A stretch of 64,000 nt of DNA from Brachybacterium sp. FME24 (lineage in GTDB: Bacteria > Actinomycetota > Actinomycetes > Actinomycetales > Dermabacteraceae): positions 1 through 64,000 of the forward strand of contig NZ_JABUXV010000022.1 of the NCBI RefSeq assembly GCF_014897705.1, read 5' to 3'. The notes under the pieces were generated by a model. That model had not been told where the DNA came from. It did not search any database and saw only the letters and a list, made by a program, of their open reading frames with translations. Positions 50,463 through 58,999 of the stretch are shown here, piece after piece. Positions within the stretch are counted from its first letter, which is position 1. Every line of letters begins with the position of its first letter. A program made the position numbers and the translations under genes.

Positions 50463-50488
50463 GGCGACATCTTGCCACGGGACGCTAG

Positions 50489-50502
50489 ACATGTCAGCAT
50501 GT
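50489..50502. promoter_or_regulatory. Second GntR-type operator in divergent promoter
   Basis: ACATGTCAGCATGT matches the gntR palindrome ACATGTCGGACATGT with one base missing in the right arm. It lies between hyi and the glycosidase operon, 30 bp before the GTG at 50532, and would let the GntR protein control both directions. Confidence 0.5.
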
Positions 50503-50531
50503 ATGACAATTCATCCCCTTGGAGGAGATCA

Positions 50532-52694
50532 GTGACGATCGACGACGCCCTGCTGGAGACGACCCCCAGCACCCGCAGCCCGGAATGGTTCCTCAGCGCC
50601 ACCCGCTGGACCCAGCTCACCTTCACCGAGGACGATCCGCCCGTCCTCGATGTCGACTTCTGGGTCGACGTCATGAAGCGCACCAAGTCCAACGCGCTGT
50701 GCCTCAGCGCCGGCGGCTACATGGCCTTCTATCCCACCCAGATCCCGTACCACTACCGCAGCGCCCAGCTCGGGGACCGGGACTCCTTCGGAGAACTCGT
50801 CGAACAGGCTCGGCGCCTGGGCATGCACGTCATGGCGCGCGTGGATCCGCACGCCGTCCACGCCGACGCCGCCCAGGCCCACCCCGAATGGCTCGACCAC
50901 GGCCTCGATGGCAAGCCGGTGGAGCACGAATCCATGCCCGGGCTGTGGTGGACCGACCCCATGAGCACCTCGCACTGGGAGTTCACCACGCAGATCGCCC
51001 AGGAGATCGTGCGGGAGTACGACATCGACGCCGTGTTCGCCAACCGGTGGGAGGGACGCCGCCGCGTCAGCTACAACCCCGTCACCCGCGCCGCATTCCA
51101 GGCCGACACCGGCCAGGACCTCCCCGTGGAGACCGATCCGAGCGATCCCGCCTGGCCCGCCTTCACCACGTGGCGCCAGCGCCGGCTCAGCGAACTGGTG
51201 GTCCACTGGGACGACGCCGTGCGCGCGATCCGCCCGCACGTGCGCTTCATCCCCAACCGCGGCGCGGCCCTGACCCGCGATCTCGACCGGGACCTGGTCG
51301 AGGACCGCTACCCGATGTTCTTCGTCGACAAGCAGGGGCGCTCGGGCATCGAACCGTCCTGGACCTCGGGCCGGATCGGCAAACGCGCCCGCGGCCTGTA
51401 CCCCGATCGGCCCGTTGCCCTCATCACCTCCGTCGGCCCGGAGGACCACGAACTGCGCTGGAAGGACTCCGTCGCCGATCCGCACGAGACTCGGGGCCTC
51501 GTCGTGGACGGCTTCGCCCAGGGCGCACTCCCGTGGTTCACCAAGTTCAAGGCCGAACGCTTCGATGACCGCTGGGTCGCCCCCATGGCCGAGGCCTTCC
51601 AGCTCCACGCCCGCGTGGACGAGACGACCGGCCACCTGCGCCACACCGCCGAGGTCGCGCTGCTGGACTGCGTGAACCGCGCGGCCGCGACGCCCTTCGG
51701 CCACGGCCACGGGGGAGGGGCGCATGAGGACGGCGTCTACCAGGCCCTCGTCGAAGCGCGCATCCCCTTCGAATACATCGCCGAAGAGGCCCTGACCCTC
51801 GAGCGCCTCGACGAGGTCCGGGTGCTCGCCATTCCGTCCGGCGCGAACCTCGATCCGGCAACCATCACCACGATCGAGACCTACGTATCTCGCGGCGGCA
51901 GCCTCGTCACCGCCTTCGATGCCGGTCTCACCCACAGCAGCGACGGAGAACCCGCCCTCGCCTTCGGTGATCTGCACGGCGTGCGCCTCACCGGTGGCGG
52001 GCTGCGCGGCCCGCTGAAGAACAAGTACATGACCCTCGAATCCGGGCATCCGCTGACGGTCGGGTATGACGGCGCGCAGCGCATCCTCGCCGGCGCCCAC
52101 GTGCTGGACATCGAGGCGCTGCCCGGCGCCGACGTCGCCTTCCGCTTCGTGCCGGACTACCCGGACCTCCCCATGGAGGAGGTCTACCCGCGACCGGGCG
52201 AGACCCCGCCGGCCGTCGTGACCCGGACTCACTCCGGCGGTGGGCGCACCGCCTACATCGCCTTCGACATCGGCGAGGTCTACTGGCGGGCCCTGCAATC
52301 CGATCACGGCCGCCTCATCGCCGGCGCCGTCACCTGGGCCCTCGGCGACCGGGCAGCGCGCGTGCAGGTCACCGGCAAGGGCCTGGTCGACCTCGCCGTG
52401 CGCGAAGGAGAGGGCGAGATCGCGGTGACCGTGGTGAACCTGACCGACCCGATGGCGATGCGCGGCCAGCGCCACGACGCTCTCCCTCTGCACGACCAGG
52501 AGGTCACCCTCCGCATCCCCGACGGAGCGCAGCTGCAGAGCGCCGCACTCGTCATCGCCGGCGCCCCCGCCCGCACCGAGGTGCGCGGCCGGCAGCTGCA
52601 CATCCCGATCGACCGCATCGACGACCTCGAAGTCGTCCACGTGACCTGGACCCCGACCGACACCGCCGCGACACAGCCTGGAGGACAAGCATGA
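50532..52694 (+). CDS. Glycosidase-like protein (GHL6/GH42-like layout), copy 1
   Basis: A 720-residue cytoplasmic protein. Residues 1-370 form a TIM-barrel like hypothetical glycosyl hydrolase 6: 'TKSNALCLSAGGYMAFYPTQ', 'RRLGMHVMARVDPHAVHADA', 'AHPEWLDHG', 'EYDIDAVFANRWEGRRRVSY'. Residues about 380-600 resemble the GH42 trimerisation (flavodoxin-like) domain ('RIPFEYIAEEALTLERLDEV', 'VSRGGSLVTAFDAG'), and the last 100 a beta-sandwich. GGAGGAG precedes the GTG. First gene of the operon. The reaction is not known; it is likely a retaining glycosidase acting on the imported sugar. It lacks the CHC-x2-C motif of its paralogue at 53554. Confidence 0.75.
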   Translation: MTIDDALLETTPSTRSPEWFLSATRWTQLTFTEDDPPVLDVDFWVDVMKRTKSNALCLSAGGYMAFYPTQIPYHYRSAQLGDRDSFGELVEQARRLGMHVMARVDPHAVHADAAQAHPEWLDHGLDGKPVEHESMPGLWWTDPMSTSHWEFTTQIAQEIVREYDIDAVFANRWEGRRRVSYNPVTRAAFQADTGQDLPVETDPSDPAWPAFTTWRQRRLSELVVHWDDAVRAIRPHVRFIPNRGAALTRDLDRDLVEDRYPMFFVDKQGRSGIEPSWTSGRIGKRARGLYPDRPVALITSVGPEDHELRWKDSVADPHETRGLVVDGFAQGALPWFTKFKAERFDDRWVAPMAEAFQLHARVDETTGHLRHTAEVALLDCVNRAAATPFGHGHGGGAHEDGVYQALVEARIPFEYIAEEALTLERLDEVRVLAIPSGANLDPATITTIETYVSRGGSLVTAFDAGLTHSSDGEPALAFGDLHGVRLTGGGLRGPLKNKYMTLESGHPLTVGYDGAQRILAGAHVLDIEALPGADVAFRFVPDYPDLPMEEVYPRPGETPPAVVTRTHSGGGRTAYIAFDIGEVYWRALQSDHGRLIAGAVTWALGDRAARVQVTGKGLVDLAVREGEGEIAVTVVNLTDPMAMRGQRHDALPLHDQEVTLRIPDGAQLQSAALVIAGAPARTEVRGRQLHIPIDRIDDLEVVHVTWTPTDTAATQPGGQA

Positions 52695-53557
52695 GAATCG
52701 GATTCATCGGACTCGGCGTCATGGGTGCGCCCATGGCCCGCAATCTCCTCGCAGCCGGGCACGAGCTGCAGATCCACCGCGTCAAGGACCGCTCGCAGGA
52801 CCTCGTCGACGCCGGAGCGACGGCGGCACCTTCCGCAGCCGCGGCGGCCACCGGCGCCGACGTCGTGATCCTCATGCTCCCGGACACCCCGGACGTCGAG
52901 TCGGTGCTGCTGGGGGAGGGCGGCGTGCTCGACGCGCTGAAGGACGGCGCCCTCGTGATCGACATGAGCTCGATCTCCCCGGTGCGCACCGAGCAGTTCG
53001 CCGCAGCCGTCACCGAGGCCGGCGGCCAGTACGTCGACGCCCCGGTCTCCGGCGGGGAGGTCGGCGCGCGGGACGGCGCCCTGACCATCTTCGTCGGGGG
53101 AGAGGACGCCGCCGTGGAGCGGGCCATGCCGCTGCTGGAGATCCTCGGCGCCCGCATCACCCACATGGGCGCCGCCGGCGCCGGGCAGGCCACGAAGGTC
53201 GTCAACCAGATCATCGTCGCCCTCACCATCGAGGCGGTCGCCGAGGGGCTCGCACTCGCCGAGGCCTCCGGGATCGACCCGGAGCGGGTCCGTGCCGCAC
53301 TCGACGGCGGATTCGCCAGCTCCCGCATCCTCGAGCTGCACGGCGCGCGCATGGTCGAGCGCGCCTTCGACCCCGGCTTCCGCCTCCGCCTGCACCGCAA
53401 GGACCTCCGCCTCGCGCAGGACTCCGCCTCCCATCGCGGCATCGCCCTGCCGGGCACCGAGACCGTCGCCGCGCAGATGGACGAGGCGCTCTCCCGCCAG
53501 TGGCAGGACCTCGACCACTCGGCCCTGTTCCGCCTGCTGATCGAGGACACCCGATGA
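52691..53557 (+). CDS. garR: 2-hydroxy-3-oxopropionate (tartronate semialdehyde) reductase
   Basis: A 288-residue beta-hydroxyacid dehydrogenase. The Rossmann motif 'GFIGLGVMGAPMARNL' is at residues 4-19, 'DAPVSGGEVGARDGALTI' (substrate binding) at 116-133, and the catalytic Lys169 with Asn172 in 'GAGQATKVVNQI'. It reduces tartronate semialdehyde to D-glycerate with NAD(P)H; closely related 3-hydroxyisobutyrate dehydrogenase is the main alternative, but the hyi neighbour supports the reductase. It overlaps the genes on both sides in ATGA, so it is tightly coupled to the two glycosidase-like proteins. Confidence 0.87.
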   Translation: MRIGFIGLGVMGAPMARNLLAAGHELQIHRVKDRSQDLVDAGATAAPSAAAAATGADVVILMLPDTPDVESVLLGEGGVLDALKDGALVIDMSSISPVRTEQFAAAVTEAGGQYVDAPVSGGEVGARDGALTIFVGGEDAAVERAMPLLEILGARITHMGAAGAGQATKVVNQIIVALTIEAVAEGLALAEASGIDPERVRAALDGGFASSRILELHGARMVERAFDPGFRLRLHRKDLRLAQDSASHRGIALPGTETVAAQMDEALSRQWQDLDHSALFRLLIEDTR

Positions 53558-55641
53558 CCGCGCATGATCTTCGGTCAGCCCCCGGCGCGGCCGAACCCGA
53601 CAACTCGGCGCTGAAGCACTGGTGGGATTCCCCGTTCCGCACCTTCCAGACCAACCTCCGGGAGATCGACGCCGGCATGGACGTCCAGGCCGCGCTGGAC
53701 GCGATCCAGGGCTACGGCGCCGATACCTGGCTGCTGAGCGTGGGCGGCATCATCGCCAACCACCCCAGCCGCCTCGCCTCCCAGACCGTCAACCCGCATC
53801 TCGCGCAGCGCCCCTCCGGAGACCTGATCGGGGACGCCACCCGCGCCGCCCACGACCGCGGGATCCGGGTGCTGGCCCGCATGGACTTCTCCAAGATCGA
53901 CGCCCCCCGCGCCGAGCGGCACCCGGAATGGTGCTTCGTCTCCCCACGCGGCGAACCCCAGATCTACAACGGCTATCGCAGCGTGTGCCCCAGCGGGGAC
54001 TACTACCAGCGCGAGATGTTCGAGATCGTGGCCGAGGTGCTGGAGAAGTACCCGATCTCCGGGTTCTTCTTCAACTGGATGTCCTTCAACGAGGTCGACT
54101 ACAGCCGCCAGTACCGGGGCGTCTGCCATTGCGAGGCCTGCCTGCGCGGCTTCGCCCACTTCGCGCCCGAACTGTCCCTCCCGCACGGTCCCGAGGATGC
54201 CGGCTACGCACGGTGGAAGGAGTTCTCCGACGGGGTGCTCTCGGATCTGCATCACCGGATGCAGGCGCACGTGCGCCACCTCGCCCCCGACGCCGCGCTC
54301 ATCCAGGGCGACCGCGCGGACATCACCTTCCACGAAGCGAACAACGCCGTGGGCCGCGACCTCTGGCACCAAGGAACCGCCGATGCTGTCGACGCGGCAC
54401 GCTCGGAGAACCCCGCCCGGCCGGTCTTCGTCAATGCCGTGGCGTTCGTCGACATGCCCTACCGCTGGGCCGGCGAGGACCCGCGCCACCTGGAGCAGTA
54501 CGCCGTGCAATCCATCGCCCACGGCGCCCAACCCTCCACCTACATCATGGGCACCCCGGCGCACAGCCCCTTCCCGGCGCTCGAGCGCAGCGGGCGCATC
54601 ACCCGCTTCCACCGCGACCACCAGCAGGACTACGCCGGGCTCGTCTCCATCGCGCGGACCGCGCTGGTGCGGCCCGCAGGCACCGCCCGCAGCCGCGCCG
54701 AATTCGAAGGCTGGCACTCCGCGCTGTCCGAGGCGCACATCCCTGCTGCCACTTTCCATGCCTCGGCACTGGCGACCCTGGACCGAGCCCGCTTCGACCT
54801 GGTGATCCTGCCGGATCTGGGTGCCCTGCCCGACCCGGCCGTCCGCACGCTCCGGCGTTTCGTGGCCGACGGCGGCGCGGTCATCGCGACCGGCAGCTCC
54901 GCGTGGTCCGGCGGCGTCCATCAGGTCGACCCCGACGGCGACCGGGTGACCCTGAAGGCAGTGTTCGACACCGAGGAGTCGCTGCGTTCCCTGCACCTGG
55001 ACATCGGCGCCAGCCTCCCCGGCCCCGCGACGGACACAACGGCAGCCGGGCCCCGCGGGCCGGTGCACGTCCCGGCCCTGGGCGAGTTCCGCGTGCTCGG
55101 GACCAGTGGTGCTCCGGGAGCCGACGGCGGGCCGACGACGGACTGGCCGGTGCTGGGGCGCGCGCTCTACGGGCCACCGGAGAAGTGCTACGGGAACGAG
55201 GACACCGGCCATCCCGGACGCGTCTCCTGGCAGGAACCCACTGGCGGCACGGTCACCGTGCTGCCCTGGCTGCCCGGACAGGCCCTGCGCGAGCTGGGAC
55301 TGTCCGCCGTCGGCGAGGCACTGTCCGAACTGGTCACCAGCACCGGCGGATCGCACTTGCGATGGGACACCACCCTGCCCCCGCACCTGCGCATCGTCCC
55401 CGGGCGCTCCGCGCGCGGGCTGCTCGTCCACCTGCTCAATCGCAGCGGGGAGCGCCCCCAGAGATTCGTGGACCCGATCCCCACCGCCCCAGCAGAGATA
55501 GAGATCCCGTGCCCTGCTGAGCCCCGAGAAGTGCACGCCCTGGTCGCCGATCACGCCCTCGAATGGTCCTGGTCCGCAGGGACAGTGCACCTGCGTACGC
55601 CGCAGATCGACGTCTTCGAAGCGATCGCCATCCGCTTCTGA
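53554..55641 (+). CDS. Glycosidase-like protein (GHL6/GH42-like layout), copy 2
   Basis: A 695-residue paralogue of the first operon gene. The barrel holds 'GADTWLLSVGGIIANHPSRL' (near 50), 'DRGIRVLARMDFSKIDAPRA' (near 113), 'SGFFFNWMSFNEVDYSRQYR' (near 175) and 'GVCHCEACLRGF' (near 195), the hallmark of hypothetical glycosyl hydrolase 6 with its Cys motif. Trimerisation-like domain from about 375 ('IPAATFHASALATLDRARFD', 'VADGGAVIATGSSAWSG'), beta-sandwich at the end. ATG at 53554 overlaps the reductase stop. No signal peptide. The pair may form a hetero-oligomer or act on successive bonds; both are inference. Confidence 0.77.
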   Translation: MTAHDLRSAPGAAEPDNSALKHWWDSPFRTFQTNLREIDAGMDVQAALDAIQGYGADTWLLSVGGIIANHPSRLASQTVNPHLAQRPSGDLIGDATRAAHDRGIRVLARMDFSKIDAPRAERHPEWCFVSPRGEPQIYNGYRSVCPSGDYYQREMFEIVAEVLEKYPISGFFFNWMSFNEVDYSRQYRGVCHCEACLRGFAHFAPELSLPHGPEDAGYARWKEFSDGVLSDLHHRMQAHVRHLAPDAALIQGDRADITFHEANNAVGRDLWHQGTADAVDAARSENPARPVFVNAVAFVDMPYRWAGEDPRHLEQYAVQSIAHGAQPSTYIMGTPAHSPFPALERSGRITRFHRDHQQDYAGLVSIARTALVRPAGTARSRAEFEGWHSALSEAHIPAATFHASALATLDRARFDLVILPDLGALPDPAVRTLRRFVADGGAVIATGSSAWSGGVHQVDPDGDRVTLKAVFDTEESLRSLHLDIGASLPGPATDTTAAGPRGPVHVPALGEFRVLGTSGAPGADGGPTTDWPVLGRALYGPPEKCYGNEDTGHPGRVSWQEPTGGTVTVLPWLPGQALRELGLSAVGEALSELVTSTGGSHLRWDTTLPPHLRIVPGRSARGLLVHLLNRSGERPQRFVDPIPTAPAEIEIPCPAEPREVHALVADHALEWSWSAGTVHLRTPQIDVFEAIAIRF

Positions 55642-55755
55642 GAGACGGGACATCAGCGCGCAGGGAACGTCCGTCCCGCGCGGTCGTCCTCTCGTCGGCC
55701 GGAGCGACCACCGGCCCGCCCCATGCATACGAAGATAACAACTAGGCATGTGTTC

Positions 55756-55788
55756 TTGACAGACAATCTGACAGTAGCGAGGATTGTC
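55756..55788 (+). promoter_or_regulatory. Promoter with inverted repeat before the ABC importer
   Basis: TTGACA (55756-55761) followed after 17 bp by GAGGAT gives a plausible promoter. GACAATC (55762-55768) and GATTGTC (55782-55788) form a 7-bp inverted repeat with a 13-bp spacer across it, a good repressor site. The 196-bp gap shows that the importer genes can be expressed apart from the glycosidase genes. Confidence 0.5.
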
Positions 55789-55837
55789 AGCGTGGGGCTA
55801 CGAGGCCCCCGTTCCTTCCAACGACGGGAGTACAGCA

Positions 55838-57142
55838 ATGCGTCACCTGAGCCGACGACGTCTCTTCATGGGTGCCGGAGCAGCAGCCGGGGCCGGCGCC
55901 CTGGCAGCCTGCGGCGGTGTGGGAGGAGGAGGCGGTGACTCCGCCAGCAACCTCCGCTACGCCTTCTGGGGCAACAACGTGAGGCAGGAGAACTACCAGG
56001 AAGCCTTCGACCTGATGGCGGAGGGGAACGAGGATCTCGCCCTCAAGGTCGAGTTCGCCGAATACTCCGCCTTCCAGGAACGGATGACCACACAGATGGC
56101 GGCCGGGAACGTCTCGGACATCTTCTGGATACCCTCCGCGCAGGTCATGACCTACTACTCCAACGGGCTCTACCGTCCGCTGGACGGCGTGGAGAGCCTC
56201 GACCTCTCGGACTACGCCGACGCCGACATCCAGGACTTCCTGCTGGACGGCGAGCACAACACCATGCCGTTCGGCGTCTTCGTCCCCGTGATCCGCTACA
56301 ACGCGACCTTCGTCGAGGAGGACGGCGTGGACTGGCCGGAGTCCTGGGACTGGGACGCCTTCGCGGAGTTCGCCAAGGAGTACACCGCCGAGAGCGAAGA
56401 CCGCTGGGGCGTGGCGTACGCCGCGGATGCGGACCTGCCCTTCGAGGGCTGGCTGCGCCAGCGCGGAGAGCAGCTGTGGAGCGAGGGCGGCCGCATCGGA
56501 TACACCCAGGAAGGCCTGGAGAGCTGGATCGCCTGGTGGGAGGACCTGCGCGAAGCGGGAGCCACCCCGACCATCGGCGAGCAGGACGGTGTGGGCGCGA
56601 GCTGGGAGGACGTGGGCGACCGCTGCCTGGCCTGGTTCAGCAACTCCAACCACATCGTCGACGACGCGACGATGTTTCCCGACTTCGAGTTCGCGCTCTC
56701 CCACCTGCCGGTCGACCCGTCGGCCTCGGACGGTCACCAGTTCCTGTACTTCCCGCGCCAGGCCATCTACGCCGAGGCCAGTGACGCGAACGCCGAGCTC
56801 GCCGGAGAGGTCTTCAACTTCACCACCGGTGACGTCGAGATGCTGAAGGTCGTGGGCCTGACCATGGGCGCCCCGGTGAATCCGCGCGTGGCCGAGGAGT
56901 ACGTCGAATTCGCCTCCCCCGCGGAGACCGCGATGCTCGAGGTGGTCTCCGAGGACCGCGAGGCGGATCGTTCTCCTCGCTTCGAGGCTCCTCCGGGGTC
57001 GAGCACCTGGCGCACGGTCATGACGCGCACCCTCGAGGAGGTCACCACGGGCAGCTCCACGATCTCGGAGGCAGCGGCCGCGATGATCGAGGAGATCAAC
57101 CAGGGCATCGACCGCGCCGCCAGCGGCGAGGAGGACGCATGA
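55838..57142 (+). CDS. Sugar ABC transporter substrate-binding lipoprotein
   Basis: A 434-residue solute-binding protein. The N-terminus 'MRHLSRRRLFMGAGAAAGAG' has a twin-arginine motif and the lipobox LAAC (Cys near 27), so it is exported and lipid-anchored. 'WPESWDWDAFAEFAKEYTAE' near 165 and 'DVEMLKVVGLTMGAPVNPRV' are typical of family 1 (MalE/UgpB-like) binding proteins. GGGAG lies 8 nt before the ATG. It starts the importer part of the operon; the ligand is likely an oligosaccharide or glycoside processed by the neighbouring glycosidase-like proteins. Confidence 0.88.
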   Translation: MRHLSRRRLFMGAGAAAGAGALAACGGVGGGGGDSASNLRYAFWGNNVRQENYQEAFDLMAEGNEDLALKVEFAEYSAFQERMTTQMAAGNVSDIFWIPSAQVMTYYSNGLYRPLDGVESLDLSDYADADIQDFLLDGEHNTMPFGVFVPVIRYNATFVEEDGVDWPESWDWDAFAEFAKEYTAESEDRWGVAYAADADLPFEGWLRQRGEQLWSEGGRIGYTQEGLESWIAWWEDLREAGATPTIGEQDGVGASWEDVGDRCLAWFSNSNHIVDDATMFPDFEFALSHLPVDPSASDGHQFLYFPRQAIYAEASDANAELAGEVFNFTTGDVEMLKVVGLTMGAPVNPRVAEEYVEFASPAETAMLEVVSEDREADRSPRFEAPPGSSTWRTVMTRTLEEVTTGSSTISEAAAAMIEEINQGIDRAASGEEDA

Positions 57143-58089
57143 CGGCCGCCCTCCGCGCGAAGGAGCGACCGCCCGGGTCGCCGTCCGTCGGCCCGTCTCC
57201 TCCGCGTCGGCGGGGCCGGCGAAGTCAGGGGCTCGCGGCGCACGCGTTCATGTCGCCGTGGCTGATCGGGCTGGTCCTGGTCACGGCCGCACCGATGCTG
57301 GCCTCCCTGTATCTCTCGTTCACCGACTACAACATCATGTCCACCCCGACGTTCGTCGGGTTCGACAACTTCGAGCGGATGGTGGGGGACGAGAGGTTCT
57401 GGGCCTCCACTCGCGTGACCTCCCTGTACGTGCTGGTCTCGGTGCCGCTGCAGCTGGTGTTCGCGCTGATGCTCGCGCTGGTCCTGGATCGCGGCCTGCG
57501 GGGTCTGTCCATCTACCGCAGTGCCTACTACCTGCCGTCGCTGCTGGGTACCAGCGTGGCGGTGGCGGTGCTCTGGAAGCAGATCTTCGGGCACGACGGA
57601 CTGGTCAATCAGGCACTCGCCCTGATCGGCATTCAAGGCACCAACTGGTTGCAGAACCCGGACAGCGCCCTGTGGACTTTGATCATCCTGAACGTGTGGA
57701 CCTTCGGGTCACCGATGGTGATCTTCCTGGCCGGCCTGCGACAGATCCCGGAAGAGCTGTACGAGGCGGCGAGGGTCGATGGAGCATCGCAGATCCGCAT
57801 GTTCCGCCACATCACGATCCCGCTGCTCACGCCGATCGTGTTCTTCAACCTGATCCTGCAGACCATCGGGTCGTTCCAGGCCTTCACGCAGGCCCACGTG
57901 ATCAGCGGCGGCACCGGCGGCCCCGTGGATTCGACGCTCTTCTACACCTTGTACATCTACCAGCAGGCGTTCGTGAACTTCGACATGGGATACGCCTCCG
58001 CCCTGGCCTGGGTGCTGCTGCTCGCCATCGCCGTGATCACCGCCCTGCACTTCACCCTGTCCAAGTACTGGGTGTTCTACGGAGACTGA
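57139..58089 (+). CDS. Sugar ABC transporter permease (MalF type)
   Basis: A 316-residue permease with six predicted helices and the EAA loop 'EELYEAARVDGASQIRMFRH' near residues 210-230, which docks on the ATPase. The first 35 residues are a basic cytoplasmic tail. ATGA overlap with the binding-protein gene. No ATPase gene is near; in actinobacteria a shared MsiK-type ATPase normally energises such importers. Confidence 0.92.
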   Translation: MTAALRAKERPPGSPSVGPSPPRRRGRRSQGLAAHAFMSPWLIGLVLVTAAPMLASLYLSFTDYNIMSTPTFVGFDNFERMVGDERFWASTRVTSLYVLVSVPLQLVFALMLALVLDRGLRGLSIYRSAYYLPSLLGTSVAVAVLWKQIFGHDGLVNQALALIGIQGTNWLQNPDSALWTLIILNVWTFGSPMVIFLAGLRQIPEELYEAARVDGASQIRMFRHITIPLLTPIVFFNLILQTIGSFQAFTQAHVISGGTGGPVDSTLFYTLYIYQQAFVNFDMGYASALAWVLLLAIAVITALHFTLSKYWVFYGD

Positions 58090-58090
58090 T

Positions 58091-58999
58091 ATGTCGACAT
58101 CCACTCTCGACTCGCCACCTGTCGTCGACGGGCCCACCCGCCCGCGCGGCCCCTCACGCTCGATGCGCCGTGCCAAGGTGCGCGGGGCGATCCTGCGGCA
58201 CGGAGGGCTGATCCTCTTCGGGCTGTTCATGCTCTATCCGCTGATCTGGATGGCAGTCAGCGCGTTCAAGCCCTCTCATCTGGTGCTCACCGATCCCAGC
58301 ATCATCCCCACCGAGCTCACGCTCGAGAACTTCGTCAACGGATGGGTGGTGGGCGGCTTCCCCTTCTGGGTGTTCTTCGGGAACTCGCTCGTGATCGCGA
58401 TCAGCGCGATCCTCGGCAACCTCATCTCCTGCTCGCTCACCGCCTACGCGCTGGCGCGGCTCGAGTTCCGGGCACGCAACGTCTACTTCGCGATCGTGCT
58501 GGTCACGGTGATGCTCCCGATGCACGCGGTGGTCATCCCGCAGTACATCGTGTTCTCGAACCTGGGACTGGTGAACACCTTCATCCCGCTGATCCTGCCG
58601 AAGTTCCTGGCCACGGACGCGTTCTTCATCTTCCTCATGGTCCAGTTCATCCGCGGGATCCCCCGGCAGCTCGACGAAGCCGCCTCGATCGACGGCGCCG
58701 GCCCGTTCCGGGTGTTCTGGAGCATCATCCTGCCGCTGATGAAGCCGGCGCTGATCACCACCGCGATCTTCACGTTCATCTGGACCTGGAACGACTTCTT
58801 CGGCCAACTGATCTACCTCACCGACTCCTCGGTGTTCACCGTGCCGATCGCCCTGAACGCGCTGGTCGATTCTGAGTCCAACCAGGGCACCGGAACGCTC
58901 ATGGCCATGTCGGTGCTGTCGCTGATCCCGCTGCTGCTGTTCTTCGCCTTCGCGCAGAAGCACCTGATCCGCGGCATCGCGACGACGGGATTGAAGTGA
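58091..58999 (+). CDS. Sugar ABC transporter permease (MalG type)
   Basis: A 302-residue permease, six helices, with EAA loop 'PRQLDEAASIDGAGPFRVFW' near residues 193-213. It pairs with the MalF-type permease 1 bp upstream. Its stop overlaps the GTG of the dehydrogenase gene. 'KHLIRGIATTGLK' is the usual C-terminus of carbohydrate-uptake transporter 1 (CUT1) permeases. Confidence 0.92.
   Translation: MSTSTLDSPPVVDGPTRPRGPSRSMRRAKVRGAILRHGGLILFGLFMLYPLIWMAVSAFKPSHLVLTDPSIIPTELTLENFVNGWVVGGFPFWVFFGNSLVIAISAILGNLISCSLTAYALARLEFRARNVYFAIVLVTVMLPMHAVVIPQYIVFSNLGLVNTFIPLILPKFLATDAFFIFLMVQFIRGIPRQLDEAASIDGAGPFRVFWSIILPLMKPALITTAIFTFIWTWNDFFGQLIYLTDSSVFTVPIALNALVDSESNQGTGTLMAMSVLSLIPLLLFFAFAQKHLIRGIATTGLK

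Noticed and set aside
50529-52688. A 719-codon open frame antisense to the first glycosidase-like gene
   Set aside because: It is a shadow created by high GC and codon bias of the real gene; it has no domain, start context or family resemblance.
53575-55749. A 724-codon open frame antisense to the second glycosidase-like gene
   Set aside because: Same reason: low-complexity Gly/Val/Arg-rich translation mirroring the sense codons.
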